A stretch of DNA of 52,811 bases from Streptomyces aurantiacus JA 4570 (GCF_000414115.1 NZ_AOPZ01000519.1:1-52811); one strand, 5' to 3'. Shown: positions 24,941 to 34,375, numbered from the stretch's first letter. Numbers and translations are program-made. Notes: generated by a model not told the origin, from the letters alone.

Positions 24941-25251
24941 CAGCACGCCCGCTTCCGGCCGGTCTCGGCGGTCTCCCGGGCGGCGCTCGCCAGGCCCGCG
25001 AAGGAGTCGGCCAGGGTGTCCAGGACCTCGGGCTTGAGCTTGTAGTAGATGAAGCGGCCGCACGGCTCGGTGTCCACCACGCCCGCCTCGCGCAGCACCT
25101 TCATGTGGTTGGAGAGGTTGGTCTGCTTCGCGCCGGTCTCCGCGACCAGGTGCGTGGTGCACAGCGTCTCGTGGGCGAGCAAGGTCACGATGCGCAGCCT
25201 GAGCGGGTCGGCGAGGACGCGCATCAGTTCAGTGTCGACTGACGTCAGCAT
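24940..25251 (-). CDS. arsR: ArsR-family repressor of the acr3 operon
   Basis: A 103-residue repressor: MRVLADPLRLRIVTLLAHETLCTTHLVAETGAKQTNLSNHMKVLREAGVVDTEPCGRFIYYKL. Its Cys residues are one in helix 3 (ETLCTTH), one in the wing region (EPCGR) and a C-terminal KRAC, a different sensor-site arrangement from the CxC repressor 1.2 kb away. The ATG at 25251 has no SD, and CAGTAT lies 6 nt upstream on the minus strand: probable leaderless mRNA. The operator candidate at 25267-25284 is immediately upstream. Confidence 0.88.
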   Translation of the reverse strand: MLTSVDTELMRVLADPLRLRIVTLLAHETLCTTHLVAETGAKQTNLSNHMKVLREAGVVDTEPCGRFIYYKLKPEVLDTLADSFAGLASAARETAETGRKRAC

Positions 25252-25266
25252 GGGCTGATACTGTCA

Positions 25267-25320
25267 CATCATTCGAGACTGATGCCAGTACAGGTCATTC
25301 GAGACCGACGCCAGTACAGG
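25267..25320. promoter_or_regulatory. Tandem 26-bp repeats with ArsR operator dyad
   Basis: Two 25-bp copies (25270-25294, 25296-25320; two mismatches) with a 26-bp period lie between the divergent arsR-acr3 and arsC transcription units. The first includes CATCATTC/GACTGATG, an 8-bp-arm imperfect palindrome (25267-25284), and the second GGTC/GACC around the same ATTCGA core. Two half-turn-spaced repressor sites controlling both directions are likely. Confidence 0.6.
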
Positions 25321-25351
25321 CTGCATCGTGGAACCCGCCGGAGGGGTCCTC

Positions 25352-25987
25352 ATGACCGCGCCCACACCGCCCGTTCCACCCGGCACCCGCCTCGCCGCCG
25401 GCGCCGCCCGCCTGGCCGCGCGGCACACCGGCCGTTTCGCGGCCGAGGCCGTCCAGGCGCTGATCGCCGACTCCTATGCCCGGCTCGCCGCTACCGCGCG
25501 GGTCTCCACGCATCTGGTCGTGCTGGCCGAGCGATGGACGGCCGAGCGTCTCGACACCCTGGACCACCTGCGCAAACGGCCGGGCGGCAGGCGGCCCCGG
25601 GTGCTGTTCGTCTGCGGCCGCAACGCCGGACGCTCCCAGATCGCCGCCGCCCTGCTCACCCACCGCGCCGCGGACCTGGTGCACGTCTCCTCCGCGGGCG
25701 ACGCGCCCGCCGCCGTCGAGCCCTTCATAGCCCAGGTGCTGACCGAGGCCGGCGTCGACTCCGGAGGCGGCACCTTCCCCCAGCCGCTGACCGACGAGGT
25801 CGTCCGGGCCGCCGACATCGTCGTCACCGTGGGCTGCGGGGACGCATGCCCCCTCGTGCCCGGCCCCCGCTACTTGGACTGGCCCCTCCCCGACCCCGAG
25901 GGCGCCCCGATCGCCGTCGTACGCGAGATCCGCGACACCATCGACGCCCGCATCACCGACCTGCTCGCCGCGCTGCCAGGGCCATGA
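25352..25987 (+). CDS. ArsC-type arsenate reductase with N-terminal helical domain
   Basis: A 211-residue low-molecular-weight phosphatase-fold protein. Residues about 15-80 form a three-helix-bundle domain (AARHTGRFAAEAVQALIADSYARL) seen N-terminal to some actinobacterial arsenate reductases. From residue about 88 the catalytic fold begins with the P-loop VLFVCGRNAGRSQIAAALL (C-x5-R), followed by VTVGCGDACPLVPGPRYLDW with two further Cys for the redox relay, and the general-acid Asp near PDPEG. It likely reduces As(V) to As(III) for export by Acr3. The ATG at 25352 is 7 nt after GGAGG. Confidence 0.85.
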   Translation: MTAPTPPVPPGTRLAAGAARLAARHTGRFAAEAVQALIADSYARLAATARVSTHLVVLAERWTAERLDTLDHLRKRPGGRRPRVLFVCGRNAGRSQIAAALLTHRAADLVHVSSAGDAPAAVEPFIAQVLTEAGVDSGGGTFPQPLTDEVVRAADIVVTVGCGDACPLVPGPRYLDWPLPDPEGAPIAVVREIRDTIDARITDLLAALPGP

Positions 25988-26036
25988 ACCACCGTGCCGG
26001 CCCCACCTGTCGACCTGATTCGTGAAGGAAGAACCC

Positions 26037-26459
26037 ATGCCCTCCGCCCCCGCCGCGTCCGTGCTGTTCGTCTGCGTGCACAACGCCGGACGCTCACAGA
26101 TGGCCGCCGGATTCCTCACCCACCTCGCGGGCGACCGCATCGAGGTGCGCTCCGCCGGCTCCCTGCCCGCCGACCAGGTCAACCCCGCCGCCGTCGAAGC
26201 CATGAAGGAAGCCGGCATCGACATCGCCGGCCAGACGCCGAAGATCCTCACCACCGAGGCCGTCCAGGCGTCCGACTACGTCATCACCATGGGCTGCGGG
26301 GACACCTGCCCCGTCTTCCCCGGCAAGACCTACCTCGACTGGACCCTGGAAGACCCCGCGGGCCAGGGAGTCGAGGCCGTCCGGCCCATCCGGGACGCGA
26401 TCCGCTCCCGCGTCGTCTCGCTGATCGCCGAGATCGACGGCCGGCCGAAGCCGCAGTGA
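26037..26459 (+). CDS. arsC: Arsenate reductase ArsC (LMW-PTP fold)
   Basis: A 140-residue arsenate reductase: SVLFVCVHNAGRSQMAAGFL is the C-x5-R phosphate/arsenate loop, TMGCGDTCPVFPGKTYLDWTLEDP carries the CGDTC pair that resolves the Cys-arsenic adduct (thioredoxin-linked type), and the conserved Asp lies in EDPAGQ. AAGGA is 7 nt before the ATG. It runs 49 bp behind the longer ArsC-like gene in the same orientation. Together with Acr3 and two ArsR proteins this makes a complete arsenate resistance set. Confidence 0.92.
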   Translation: MPSAPAASVLFVCVHNAGRSQMAAGFLTHLAGDRIEVRSAGSLPADQVNPAAVEAMKEAGIDIAGQTPKILTTEAVQASDYVITMGCGDTCPVFPGKTYLDWTLEDPAGQGVEAVRPIRDAIRSRVVSLIAEIDGRPKPQ

Positions 26460-26489
26460 CGCGGCGGCGAAAAAAATTTCCGGCGCTGA

Positions 26490-26516
26490 TGTCGAGAACC
26501 CGTGAGTGGCTCCGTC
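26490..26516 (+). promoter_or_regulatory. Predicted ECF42 promoter for the DGPF-sigma operon
   Basis: TGTCGA (26490-26495), 17 bp, then CGTC (26513-26516). The promoter described for ECF42 in Streptomyces is TGTCGA at -35 and CGA/TC at -10. The element lies 51 bp before the DGPF gene start. Confidence 0.65.
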
Positions 26517-26567
26517 CCCGCAGTGAACGCGACCACAATGGGTCGCACCAGTACCGAGGAGACCACG

Positions 26568-26971
26568 ATGGCCAAGTACCTGCTGCTCAAGCACTACCGC
26601 GGCGCCCCGGCCGCGGTGAACGACGTACCGATGGACCAGTGGACGCAGGCGGAGATCTCGGCTCACGTGCAGTACATGCAGGACTTCGCGGACCGGCTCG
26701 AGGGGACCGGTGAGTTCGTCGACGGCCAGGCCCTCGCCCCCGAGGGGACGTGGGTGCGGTACGACGGCGAGGGGCGCCCGCCGGTCACGGACGGCCCGTT
26801 CGCCGAGACCAAGGACCTGATCGCCGGCTGGATGGTGATCGACGTCGACAGTCACGAGCGCGCCGTCGAACTGGCCGGGGAGCTGTCGGCCGCCCCCGGG
26901 GCGGGCGGGAAGCCGATCCACGAGTGGCTCGAGGTGCGCCCGTTCCTGACCGCGCCGCCCACCATCACGGA

Positions 26972-26975
<4 letters not shown>
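26568..26975 (+). CDS. DGPF-domain (YCII-related) protein
   Basis: A 135-residue protein of the YCII-related family with the diagnostic DGPF at residues 75-78 (PVTDGPFAETKDLIAG), opening MAKYLLLKHYRG and a C-terminal EVRPF strand. Function unknown; genes of this family are the conserved neighbours and regulon members of ECF42 sigma factors. The ATG at 26568 follows GAGGAG by 6 nt. Its end overlaps the sigma gene start (GTGA), so the two are translationally coupled. Confidence 0.9.
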
Positions 26976-28141
<1,166 letters not shown>

Positions 28142-28144
28142 CGG

Positions 28145-29290
28145 TTACAGCGGCAGCGCGCACACCGCGATCGGTGCCGCGAACGGCCTGCCCGCGAGGG
28201 CGAGTTCGCCGGTGGCCGCGTCCACGCGGAAGACGCTCACCGATCCCGTCCGCTGGTTGGCGGTGAACAGCAGCCGCCCCGAGGGGGACAGGGCGAGGTG
28301 GCGGGGGAAGCCGCCGCCCACCGGCACGGTGTCGAGCAGCCGCAGGCTCGCGCCGCCCCGCTCCACGGCGTACCGGGTGAGGGTGTCGTCGCCGCGGTTG
28401 GCGAGGAAGGCGAAGCGTCCGTCGCCGGTCACCGCGAGCTGCGCCGGGTGGCTCGTGACACCCGGCTTCGTTCCCGTGGGCTGGGGTTCGCCGGGTGTGA
28501 GGCGGCCGCTCACGGCGTCGTAACCGCAGACCACGACGGTGTTGTCGAGCTCGTCGGCGACGTACGCGAACCGCCCGGAGGGGTGGAAGGTGAGGTGGCG
28601 CGGCCCGGCGCCCGGCCGCATCGTCGCGTACGAGACGCGGCTGAGCCTCCCGGCCGTCGTGTCGAGCCGGTAGGTGTACACGGTGTCGGTGCCCAGGTCG
28701 ACGGCGAGGACGTGCCGGCCGTCCGGGGCGGTGACGACCTGGTGGGCGTGCGGGCCCTGCTGGCCGGGGCCGGGCGGCGGGGTGGAGTGCGTGACGAGAT
28801 GGGTCCGCTCGCCGAGCGCGCCGGACGCCTCGATGGGGTGCACGGCCACGCTGCCGGAGGTGTAGTTGGCGCTCAGCAGCCAGCCGCCGCCGGGGTGCAC
28901 GGAGAGATGGCAGGGCCCCGCCCCGCCGGTGGAACGGGTGCCGAGCACCCGGTGGGCGCCGTCGGCGGAGAGCGCGATCGCGGTCACGCCGCCCTGCTCC
29001 CGCTCGTTGACGGCGTACAGCGTCCGCCCCGAGGGATGCGCCGCCAGATACGACGGGTCCGGCACGCCGCCGAGCGTGCCGACGCCGGTGACGCCGCCCG
29101 TCTTCTCGTCGTACGTGGCCAGCCCGATGCCCGTGCCGCCGCCCGGCTGCGAGGTGTACGTACCGAGGAACAAGGGCCGTCGCGCAGGCGCCCGCGAACC
29201 GGGCGCGGCCGCGGCGCCGGAGGTGACCGCGCCGCAGGCGACCGCGGTCGCCGCGGCGAGCGTCGAACCGATGAACCGCCTTCTGTCCAT
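28145..29290 (-). CDS. Exported lactonase-family beta-propeller protein
   Basis: A 381-residue protein of the YbhE/Pgl lactonase family (seven-bladed propeller). It has a twin-arginine-type N-terminus (MDRRRFIGSTLAAATAVACG) and repeating blades such as PSYLAAHPSGRTLYAVNE, GPCHLSVHPGGGWLLSANYT, GPRHLTFHPSGRFAYVADE and FPRHLALSPSGRLLFTANQ. 6-Phosphogluconolactonase is the best-known activity, but a Tat-exported member acts on another lactone or a carbohydrate substrate. It converges with the ECF42 gene (3 bp apart). GAGGTG precedes the ATG at 29290; a longer open frame upstream is non-coding. Confidence 0.85.
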   Translation of the reverse strand: MDRRRFIGSTLAAATAVACGAVTSGAAAAPGSRAPARRPLFLGTYTSQPGGGTGIGLATYDEKTGGVTGVGTLGGVPDPSYLAAHPSGRTLYAVNEREQGGVTAIALSADGAHRVLGTRSTGGAGPCHLSVHPGGGWLLSANYTSGSVAVHPIEASGALGERTHLVTHSTPPPGPGQQGPHAHQVVTAPDGRHVLAVDLGTDTVYTYRLDTTAGRLSRVSYATMRPGAGPRHLTFHPSGRFAYVADELDNTVVVCGYDAVSGRLTPGEPQPTGTKPGVTSHPAQLAVTGDGRFAFLANRGDDTLTRYAVERGGASLRLLDTVPVGGGFPRHLALSPSGRLLFTANQRTGSVSVFRVDAATGELALAGRPFAAPIAVCALPL

Positions 29291-29380
29291 GACTGCACCT
29301 CGGAGTGGGGGGCCGGTGGTGTCGGATGTGGCAGACGTGGCAGACACAGTGGTCCCCGAACACCTCAACGGGCAAGAGGC

Positions 29381-29406
29381 GCAACTTGAGTTGCATGATG
29401 TGCAAC
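29381..29406. repeat. Three alternating GCAAC half-sites
   Basis: GCAAC (29381-29385), GTTGC (29390-29394) and GCAAC (29402-29406) form two overlapping inverted repeats in the 253-bp gap between divergent genes. A 9-bp tandem GTGGCAGAC (about 29328-29345) lies next to it. Operator candidate; no regulator assigned. Confidence 0.4.
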
Positions 29407-29543
29407 GTGATCGGTCCGCCGTACGGGGGAGGCGGTTGGTCCACGGGAGCGATGCGCGAGGCCGGGCGCGGCGGGGAGGGTCGGAGCCCAGGCCCCACGC
29501 GTGGCCTGGGAATTCCCCGCCGAGCCGCATCCCGGAGGACACC

Positions 29544-30740
29544 GTGGCGCACCCCGCCCGCACCGCCGACGCACACGAACAGGCGCCGCCGCCCACCCAC
29601 GAGCCCGCCCACGAACAGGCGCCGCCCCCACGCCCCTCACCAACCGTCGCGCACCCCGCGCCGTGGTGGCGCCGCTGGCCCGCCTGGGCGCCACGGGCCG
29701 CCGCGGCCTGGGGCGTCGCGTACGCGGTCGTGCAGACACTGTGGGCTGCGACCGCCACCGGCGTACCGCTGGCCGGGAACCGGCACAGCCCGGCGGCCCT
29801 GCAACTCCTCCTGGCCGCCCTCGCCCTCGCCGCCGCAGGCGCCTGCCTGGCCACCACCAGGACACTCGGCCCGCGCGGCCGGCGCGCGACGGCCGGGGCG
29901 CTGGCCGTGCTGATCCCGGCACTCGGCTGGGGCACGATCGGCCTGCCGATGCACTTCGTGACCCTGGCGTCCGGGGCGGGCGTGGAGAGCGCCACGAGCC
30001 TGGCGAACCTTCTGCTGGTCACGGCCGGTTCGGCCCTGCTCACCCTGGTCGCCGTCTCGTACCGCCGTCGCCTGCGCGGCAGTTGTCCCCGCTGCGGACA
30101 GGAGCACCCGGGCGCCGGCGACGGGCCGCTCGCCCACCCGCCCGCGACCACCGCGCCGCGCCCGACGCGCCTGGCGGCGTACCTGCTGATGTGCGGACTG
30201 CTGCCCTGGTCCGTCGTGAAGACCGTCTGGCTGTTCGGCGGCGACGCGATCAGCGTGAGCGGAGAGGCATGGCAGGACGAGGTCGAATCGGAGGCGTCCG
30301 GCGCGGCGAGGACGCTCGCGACGGTGGGCATCGACGTGACGGTCCTCGGCGCGCTCCTCGGCATCTTCCTGCTCCTCGGCCTCCTGCACCGCTGGGGCCA
30401 GGTGTTCCCGCGCTGGACCCTGCCGCTGGCCGGCCGCCGCGTGCCCCGCCTGCTGCCGCTGATCCCGGCCTGGCTGACCGGATTCAGCCTCGCTCTGTAC
30501 GGGACGCTGCTCACCGCCGGATCCCTGCTCATGGCCGCCGGTGTGCTGCCGAAGCCCGATCCGGACGGCGTGTTCACCAGCGGCACCGGGCTCGCCTGGA
30601 TGGTGGCGTTCGGGGGCCTGGCCTTCGGCGGGCTCGGCTGGGGGCTGCTCATCGCCGCCCGCTCGTACGCGGCACGCACCCGCCCCCGATGCGTTCCGGC
30701 CACATCCTCCTCAACAGGGGCACGCAACCAGGGAAGTTGA
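29544..30740 (+). CDS. Multi-pass membrane protein of unknown function
   Basis: A 398-residue integral membrane protein. A Pro/His-rich leader with a repeated AHEQAPPP unit (residues about 10-32) precedes at least eight hydrophobic segments (AAAAWGVAYAVVQTLWA, ALQLLLAALALAAAGACLA, NLLLVTAGSALLTLVAV, LLMCGLLPWSVVKTVWLF and others). A cytoplasmic loop has GSCPRCGQEH, a possible CxxC zinc site. No transporter family recognised. The GTG at 29544 is 5 nt after GGAGG. It diverges from the lactonase gene. Confidence 0.75.
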   Translation: MAHPARTADAHEQAPPPTHEPAHEQAPPPRPSPTVAHPAPWWRRWPAWAPRAAAAWGVAYAVVQTLWAATATGVPLAGNRHSPAALQLLLAALALAAAGACLATTRTLGPRGRRATAGALAVLIPALGWGTIGLPMHFVTLASGAGVESATSLANLLLVTAGSALLTLVAVSYRRRLRGSCPRCGQEHPGAGDGPLAHPPATTAPRPTRLAAYLLMCGLLPWSVVKTVWLFGGDAISVSGEAWQDEVESEASGAARTLATVGIDVTVLGALLGIFLLLGLLHRWGQVFPRWTLPLAGRRVPRLLPLIPAWLTGFSLALYGTLLTAGSLLMAAGVLPKPDPDGVFTSGTGLAWMVAFGGLAFGGLGWGLLIAARSYAARTRPRCVPATSSSTGARNQGS

Positions 30741-30825
30741 CGACCGAGTGCCACTGATTCGCTAGCGTGTGCGAGTGAATTTTCATGCCCGCGCACACGC
30801 GAGCGCAGACCCGAGGAGTCGCCGA

Positions 30826-31545
30826 GTGGACCACAGCCGTGTGAGCCGGATCCGTACGACCCTGGCCGCGATGGGGGTGACGGCCACGGTGGTGACGGCC
30901 GTCGCCGCGGCGCCCACCGCGAGCGCGACGCCGGCCGCCCCGGGCGCCGCGGCGTCGGCGCGGTCCTCGGCGCCGTCGCTGAAGCCCGAGCCCTGCACCG
31001 GCACCTTCCAGGACGACGCCCGTCTCGGCCCCAAGTGGCTGCCCCGCAAGTGGCAGAAGCCCGTCGGCCCGCTCCTGAAGAACTGGAAGCGCACGGGCAA
31101 GCTCACGCCCGCCGCCTTCCTCAAGAAGTACTGGGAGGGCCCGGCGGACACGGGAAGCTGGAAGTACCCGCCCAACGACGGCTTCGAGACGGTCAACGGC
31201 CAGGTCGACAAGCACCCGGAGGAGCTGGAGGAGGGCGAGGTGCTCGACCGCTTCGGCTCCGAGTACGGATCGTTCCTCGCGCCCGCCGGGGACTCCTACG
31301 CGGAGCGCGCGCTGCCGCCGCAGAACCTCAACACCCGCGACGCCGTGTACGCCTGCGACTATCGCGTCTACAAGGTCGCCAAGCCGTTCCACGTCTGGCA
31401 GGGCGGCATCGCCCCCTGGTTCGAACAGCCCGGCGGCGGCGAGCAGATCAAGCTCGACCCCGTGTTCCTCGACCCCGGCGAGGGGCAGCGCCTGAACGTG
31501 AAGTGGCTCCTGGACCACGGCTACCTCGAGCCGGCCGCCGGCTAG
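30826..31545 (+). CDS. Secreted TNT-domain protein (putative NAD+ glycohydrolase toxin)
   Basis: A 239-residue exported protein: Sec signal peptide (RIRTTLAAMGVTATVVTAVA ... TASA), then a TNT domain at about residues 110-235. Diagnostic sequence: GEVLDRFGSEYGSFLAPAGDSYAERALPP, YRVYKVAKPFHVWQGGIAPWFEQPGGGEQI, and LLDHGYLEP at the end. The M. tuberculosis TNT domain hydrolyses NAD+; the Arg of DRFG and the Gln of GGGEQ correspond, as far as I can judge, to active-site positions. The GTG at 30826 follows GAGGAG by 7 nt; an in-frame start 57 nt upstream lies in the promoter (TAGCGT 30763-30768). A small gene follows after 18 bp. Confidence 0.8.
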   Translation: MDHSRVSRIRTTLAAMGVTATVVTAVAAAPTASATPAAPGAAASARSSAPSLKPEPCTGTFQDDARLGPKWLPRKWQKPVGPLLKNWKRTGKLTPAAFLKKYWEGPADTGSWKYPPNDGFETVNGQVDKHPEELEEGEVLDRFGSEYGSFLAPAGDSYAERALPPQNLNTRDAVYACDYRVYKVAKPFHVWQGGIAPWFEQPGGGEQIKLDPVFLDPGEGQRLNVKWLLDHGYLEPAAG

Positions 31546-31563
31546 CGGCGGGACGGGACGACG

Positions 31564-31812
31564 GTGGACGTCCACGAACTGCGGGCCGCCCTGCGCGCCG
31601 CGGGCGTGCCCGACGGCTACTACTGGATCGAGGGCGTCCACGAACCGGCACCCACGCCCCCGGACTTCGCATATCTGCGCAAGGACCGGGACGGGGCGTG
31701 GGAGACCGGGACGTACGAACGGGGACAGCACCACGCGCTCGGCCGCGACACGGACGAGGCGGAGGGGTGCGCGCGGCTGTTGCGGCTGCTGAGCGGGCGT
31801 TCTCTCCCGTAG
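31564..31812 (+). CDS. Small acidic protein downstream of the TNT gene, possible immunity or chaperone
   Basis: An 82-residue, cytoplasmic, acidic protein (VHELRAALRAAGVPDGYYWIEGVHEP ... DEAEGCARLLRLL) with no recognised family and a single Cys. It starts at a GTG 18 bp after the TNT-domain gene in the same orientation, the usual position for a cognate immunity protein. It has good codon bias for the region. Immunity function is inferred only from position; a secretion chaperone or unrelated regulator is equally open. Confidence 0.65.
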   Translation: MDVHELRAALRAAGVPDGYYWIEGVHEPAPTPPDFAYLRKDRDGAWETGTYERGQHHALGRDTDEAEGCARLLRLLSGRSLP

Positions 31813-31850
31813 CCTCGTCCTGGAACAGGCGCGGGAACATGGAGGAACAG

Positions 31851-32915
31851 GTGCACGGCGAGTACAAGATCCCTGGCGGCAAGCTGGTCGTCGTGGACCT
31901 CGACGTGGAGGACGGCGCCCTGCGGCACGTACGCGTCGCGGGCGATTTCTTCCTGGAGCCCGACGAGGCGTTCCTTGCCCTGAGCGGCGCCTTGGAGGGC
32001 GCGCCCGCCGACACCGACGCCGCGGGCCTGGGCGCCCGCATCGACGCGGCGCTCCCCGAGGGCACGGCCATGTACGGCCTGACCTCCGAGGGCGTGGGGA
32101 TCGCGGTGCGCCGCGCCCTCGCGCACGCCACGGACTGGACCGACTACGACTGGCAGTTGGTCCACGAAGGCCCGCAGGAACCGGCCCTGCACATGGCTCT
32201 CGACGAGGTGATCACGACGGAGGTCGGCGCGGGGCGCCGCCCGCCGACGCTGCGCGTGTGGGAGTGGGGCGCGCCGGCCGTCGTCATCGGCAGCTTCCAG
32301 TCGCTGCGCAACGAGATCGACCCGGAGGGCGCCGCCCGCCACGGCATCGAGGTCGTACGCCGGATCAGCGGCGGCGGCGCCATGTTCATCGAACCCGGCA
32401 ACACGATCACGTACTCCCTGTCCGTCCCCGACGCCCTGGTCCAGGGCCTGTCGTTCGCGGACAGCTACGCCTATCTGGACGACTGGGTGCTCGGCGCCCT
32501 GGGTGACATGGGCGTCAACGCCTGGTACCAGCCCCTCAACGACATCGCCACCGAGGCCGGGAAGATCGCGGGCGCCGCGCAGAAGCGCATGCTCGGCACG
32601 GAGCCCGGCAGCGGGGCCGTGCTGCACCACGTGACCATGGCGTACGACATCGACGCGGACAAGATGCTCGAAGTCCTGCGCATCGGCCGCGAGAAGCTCT
32701 CCGACAAGGGCACCAAGAGCGCGAAGAAGCGCGTCGACCCCTTGCGCCGGCAGACGGGGCTGCCGCGCGAGGCGGTTATCGACCGGATGATCGACTCCTT
32801 CCGCACCCGCCATGGGCTGACACCCGGCAAGGTCACCGAGGAGGAGATGACGCGGGCGCAGGAGTTGGCGCGGACGAAGTTCACGACCTCGGAGTGGACC
32901 GCGCGCGTGCCGTAG
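31851..32915 (+). CDS. Lipoate-protein ligase family protein
   Basis: A 354-residue LplA/LipB-superfamily protein. The first about 100 residues form the accessory (LplB/C-terminal-like) domain placed N-terminally (VHGEYKIPGGKLVVVDLDVEDG, FFLEPDEAFLAL). The catalytic domain follows: PALHMALDEVI, RVWEWGAPAVVIGSFQS, the lipoate/biotin-ligase signature VVRRISGGGAMFIEPGN, and DIATEAGKIAGAAQKR with the catalytic Lys. It would attach lipoate or octanoate to E2 or GcvH proteins, or act as a paralogue with another acyl substrate. The GTG at 31851 is 5 nt after GGAGG; ATG 31839 is an alternative. Confidence 0.85.
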   Translation: MHGEYKIPGGKLVVVDLDVEDGALRHVRVAGDFFLEPDEAFLALSGALEGAPADTDAAGLGARIDAALPEGTAMYGLTSEGVGIAVRRALAHATDWTDYDWQLVHEGPQEPALHMALDEVITTEVGAGRRPPTLRVWEWGAPAVVIGSFQSLRNEIDPEGAARHGIEVVRRISGGGAMFIEPGNTITYSLSVPDALVQGLSFADSYAYLDDWVLGALGDMGVNAWYQPLNDIATEAGKIAGAAQKRMLGTEPGSGAVLHHVTMAYDIDADKMLEVLRIGREKLSDKGTKSAKKRVDPLRRQTGLPREAVIDRMIDSFRTRHGLTPGKVTEEEMTRAQELARTKFTTSEWTARVP

Positions 32916-32963
32916 GCCCTTTGGCCCGGTGTCAGCCCGGTGTCAGCCCGGCAGGGACCGGCG

Positions 32964-34271
32964 TCAGCCCGGCGGGAGGCCCAGCAGGGTGCGGGTCTCG
33001 CCCACGAGCGCCAGCGAGCCGATGACCACGATCTGGCCGCCGGGGCCGGTGAGGCGGGCCGCCTGCCGCAGGGCCGTATGCGTGTCCGGGGCGCGGTGGA
33101 CGTGCGGGCGGCCGGCGACGAGGCGGGCGAGGTGGTCCGGGTCGGCGGCCTTCGGGGATGCGGTGCGCGTCAGCAACAGGGGCCATTCCGGGGGAAGTTC
33201 GGCCAGCATCTCGTCGGCCGCCTTGGTGCCTTCCACCGCGAACACGAGCGTGGGGGGCGGCCCCGCAGCCGTCATCCGGACGATGTCCGGGAGCACGGCG
33301 GCGACGCTGTGCGGGTTGTGCGCCCCGTCCATGAGGACCGACCCGGTCCAGTCGTCCAGCCGGGCAGGCCGCACCAGTTCGAGGCGGCCCGGCCACGTGG
33401 TGGCCGCCAGCCCGGCCCGCAGCCGCTCCTCGGAGAAGTCGGGGACCAGGCCGCGTTCGCGCAGCGCGTCGATCCCGGCGACGGCGAGTGCGAGATTGCG
33501 CTGCTGATGGGCTCCGCGCAGCGGGCAGGGCAGGTCGTGGTGGATTCCGAGCGGGGTGGCGACCTCCACCGGCCCCTCGTGCGCGGCGGCGGGCGCCTCG
33601 GTGACCCGGATCTCCTCACCGAGGCGCCACACCGTCAGCCCGTCGCGCTCGGCGAGCACCCGCCGCACCATGCGCGCCGCCTCGGGCGGCAACTCGCCGA
33701 GGATCACATGGTCGCCGTCCCGGACCACTCCGGCCTTGGCCCAGGCGATCTCCGCGTACGAGTCGCCGAGGAGGTCGGTGTGGTCGAGGGCCACATTCGT
33801 GATGACCTTCACCCCGAGGTCGAAGGAGTTCACGGCGGTGTCCCGCCCGCCGGCGCTGGCCTCCAGCACCGCCAGGTCGACGCCGACGCTGCGGTAGTGC
33901 ACCGCCGCCGCGGCGGCACGGAACGCCGGCGCGTCGAGCGGATCGCTCAGCCGCCGGGCCGCGGCGTCGACCTCGGCGTAGGCGGCGGCGTACGCGGCGC
34001 GCGAGGCGGGGACGTTGTTCACGCGGATGCGCTCCACGGCCTCCTGGAGCGCGGGGCCCGGCATGCTGCCGACGCGCAGCCCGAGCGCGGCCAGGCCCGA
34101 GACCGCGAACGCGCAGGTGGAGCCCTTGCCGTTGGTGCCGGTGACCAGAATGCCCCGCAGCCCTCGGTCCGGTCGGTCCAGGGCGGTGAGCAGGGGAGGC
34201 AGATAGTTCTTGACCGGCAGTCTCACCGCCCGGCGTTCGGCGGTGAGGTCGCGGGCTCGCTGATAGTCCAT
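32964..34271 (-). CDS. Mur-ligase-family protein, FolC-like paralogue
   Basis: A 435-residue ATP-dependent amide ligase with folylpolyglutamate synthase layout: Walker-type ILVTGTNGKGSTCAF, VKVITNVALDHTDLLGDSYAEIAWAKAGV, and MDGAHNPHSVAAVLPDI. The usual SPHL segment after the P-loop is replaced by GSMPGPALQEAVERIRVNN, and the GLGGRLDATN region by ASAGGRDTAVNS, so the acceptor site differs from housekeeping FolC. It may add glutamate or another amino acid to a different carrier. The ATG at 34271 has no clear SD. A short triplicated 11-bp motif (GTCAGCCCGG type) follows its stop at about 32930-32960. Confidence 0.75.
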   Translation of the reverse strand: MDYQRARDLTAERRAVRLPVKNYLPPLLTALDRPDRGLRGILVTGTNGKGSTCAFAVSGLAALGLRVGSMPGPALQEAVERIRVNNVPASRAAYAAAYAEVDAAARRLSDPLDAPAFRAAAAAVHYRSVGVDLAVLEASAGGRDTAVNSFDLGVKVITNVALDHTDLLGDSYAEIAWAKAGVVRDGDHVILGELPPEAARMVRRVLAERDGLTVWRLGEEIRVTEAPAAAHEGPVEVATPLGIHHDLPCPLRGAHQQRNLALAVAGIDALRERGLVPDFSEERLRAGLAATTWPGRLELVRPARLDDWTGSVLMDGAHNPHSVAAVLPDIVRMTAAGPPPTLVFAVEGTKAADEMLAELPPEWPLLLTRTASPKAADPDHLARLVAGRPHVHRAPDTHTALRQAARLTGPGGQIVVIGSLALVGETRTLLGLPPG

Positions 34272-34321
34272 GACAGGAGATGCTGCCGTACCCCCGGCCT
34301 CGTACCGGCGGAGATCCGCCA

Positions 34322-34342
34322 CCCGCGGCCGCGTGCCGCGGG
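34322..34342. terminator. Hairpin between FolC-like and G3E GTPase genes
   Basis: CCCGCGGC (34322-34329) pairs with GCCGCGGG (34335-34342), 5-nt loop, about 34 bp after the GTPase stop on the minus strand. Confidence 0.55.
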
Positions 34343-34375
34343 ACTCGGGGGTGAGGTGCCGCTGCCCGGCCGGTC

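Noticed and set aside
28145..30796. Upstream extension of the lactonase to 883 codons
   Set aside because: The Tat signal MDRRRF with an SD marks the true start; the extension is antisense to the membrane-protein gene.
31035..32915. Extension of the lipoate ligase frame back into the TNT gene
   Set aside because: Upstream part is another frame of the TNT-domain gene; a clear SD and GTG at 31851 fit the family N-terminus.
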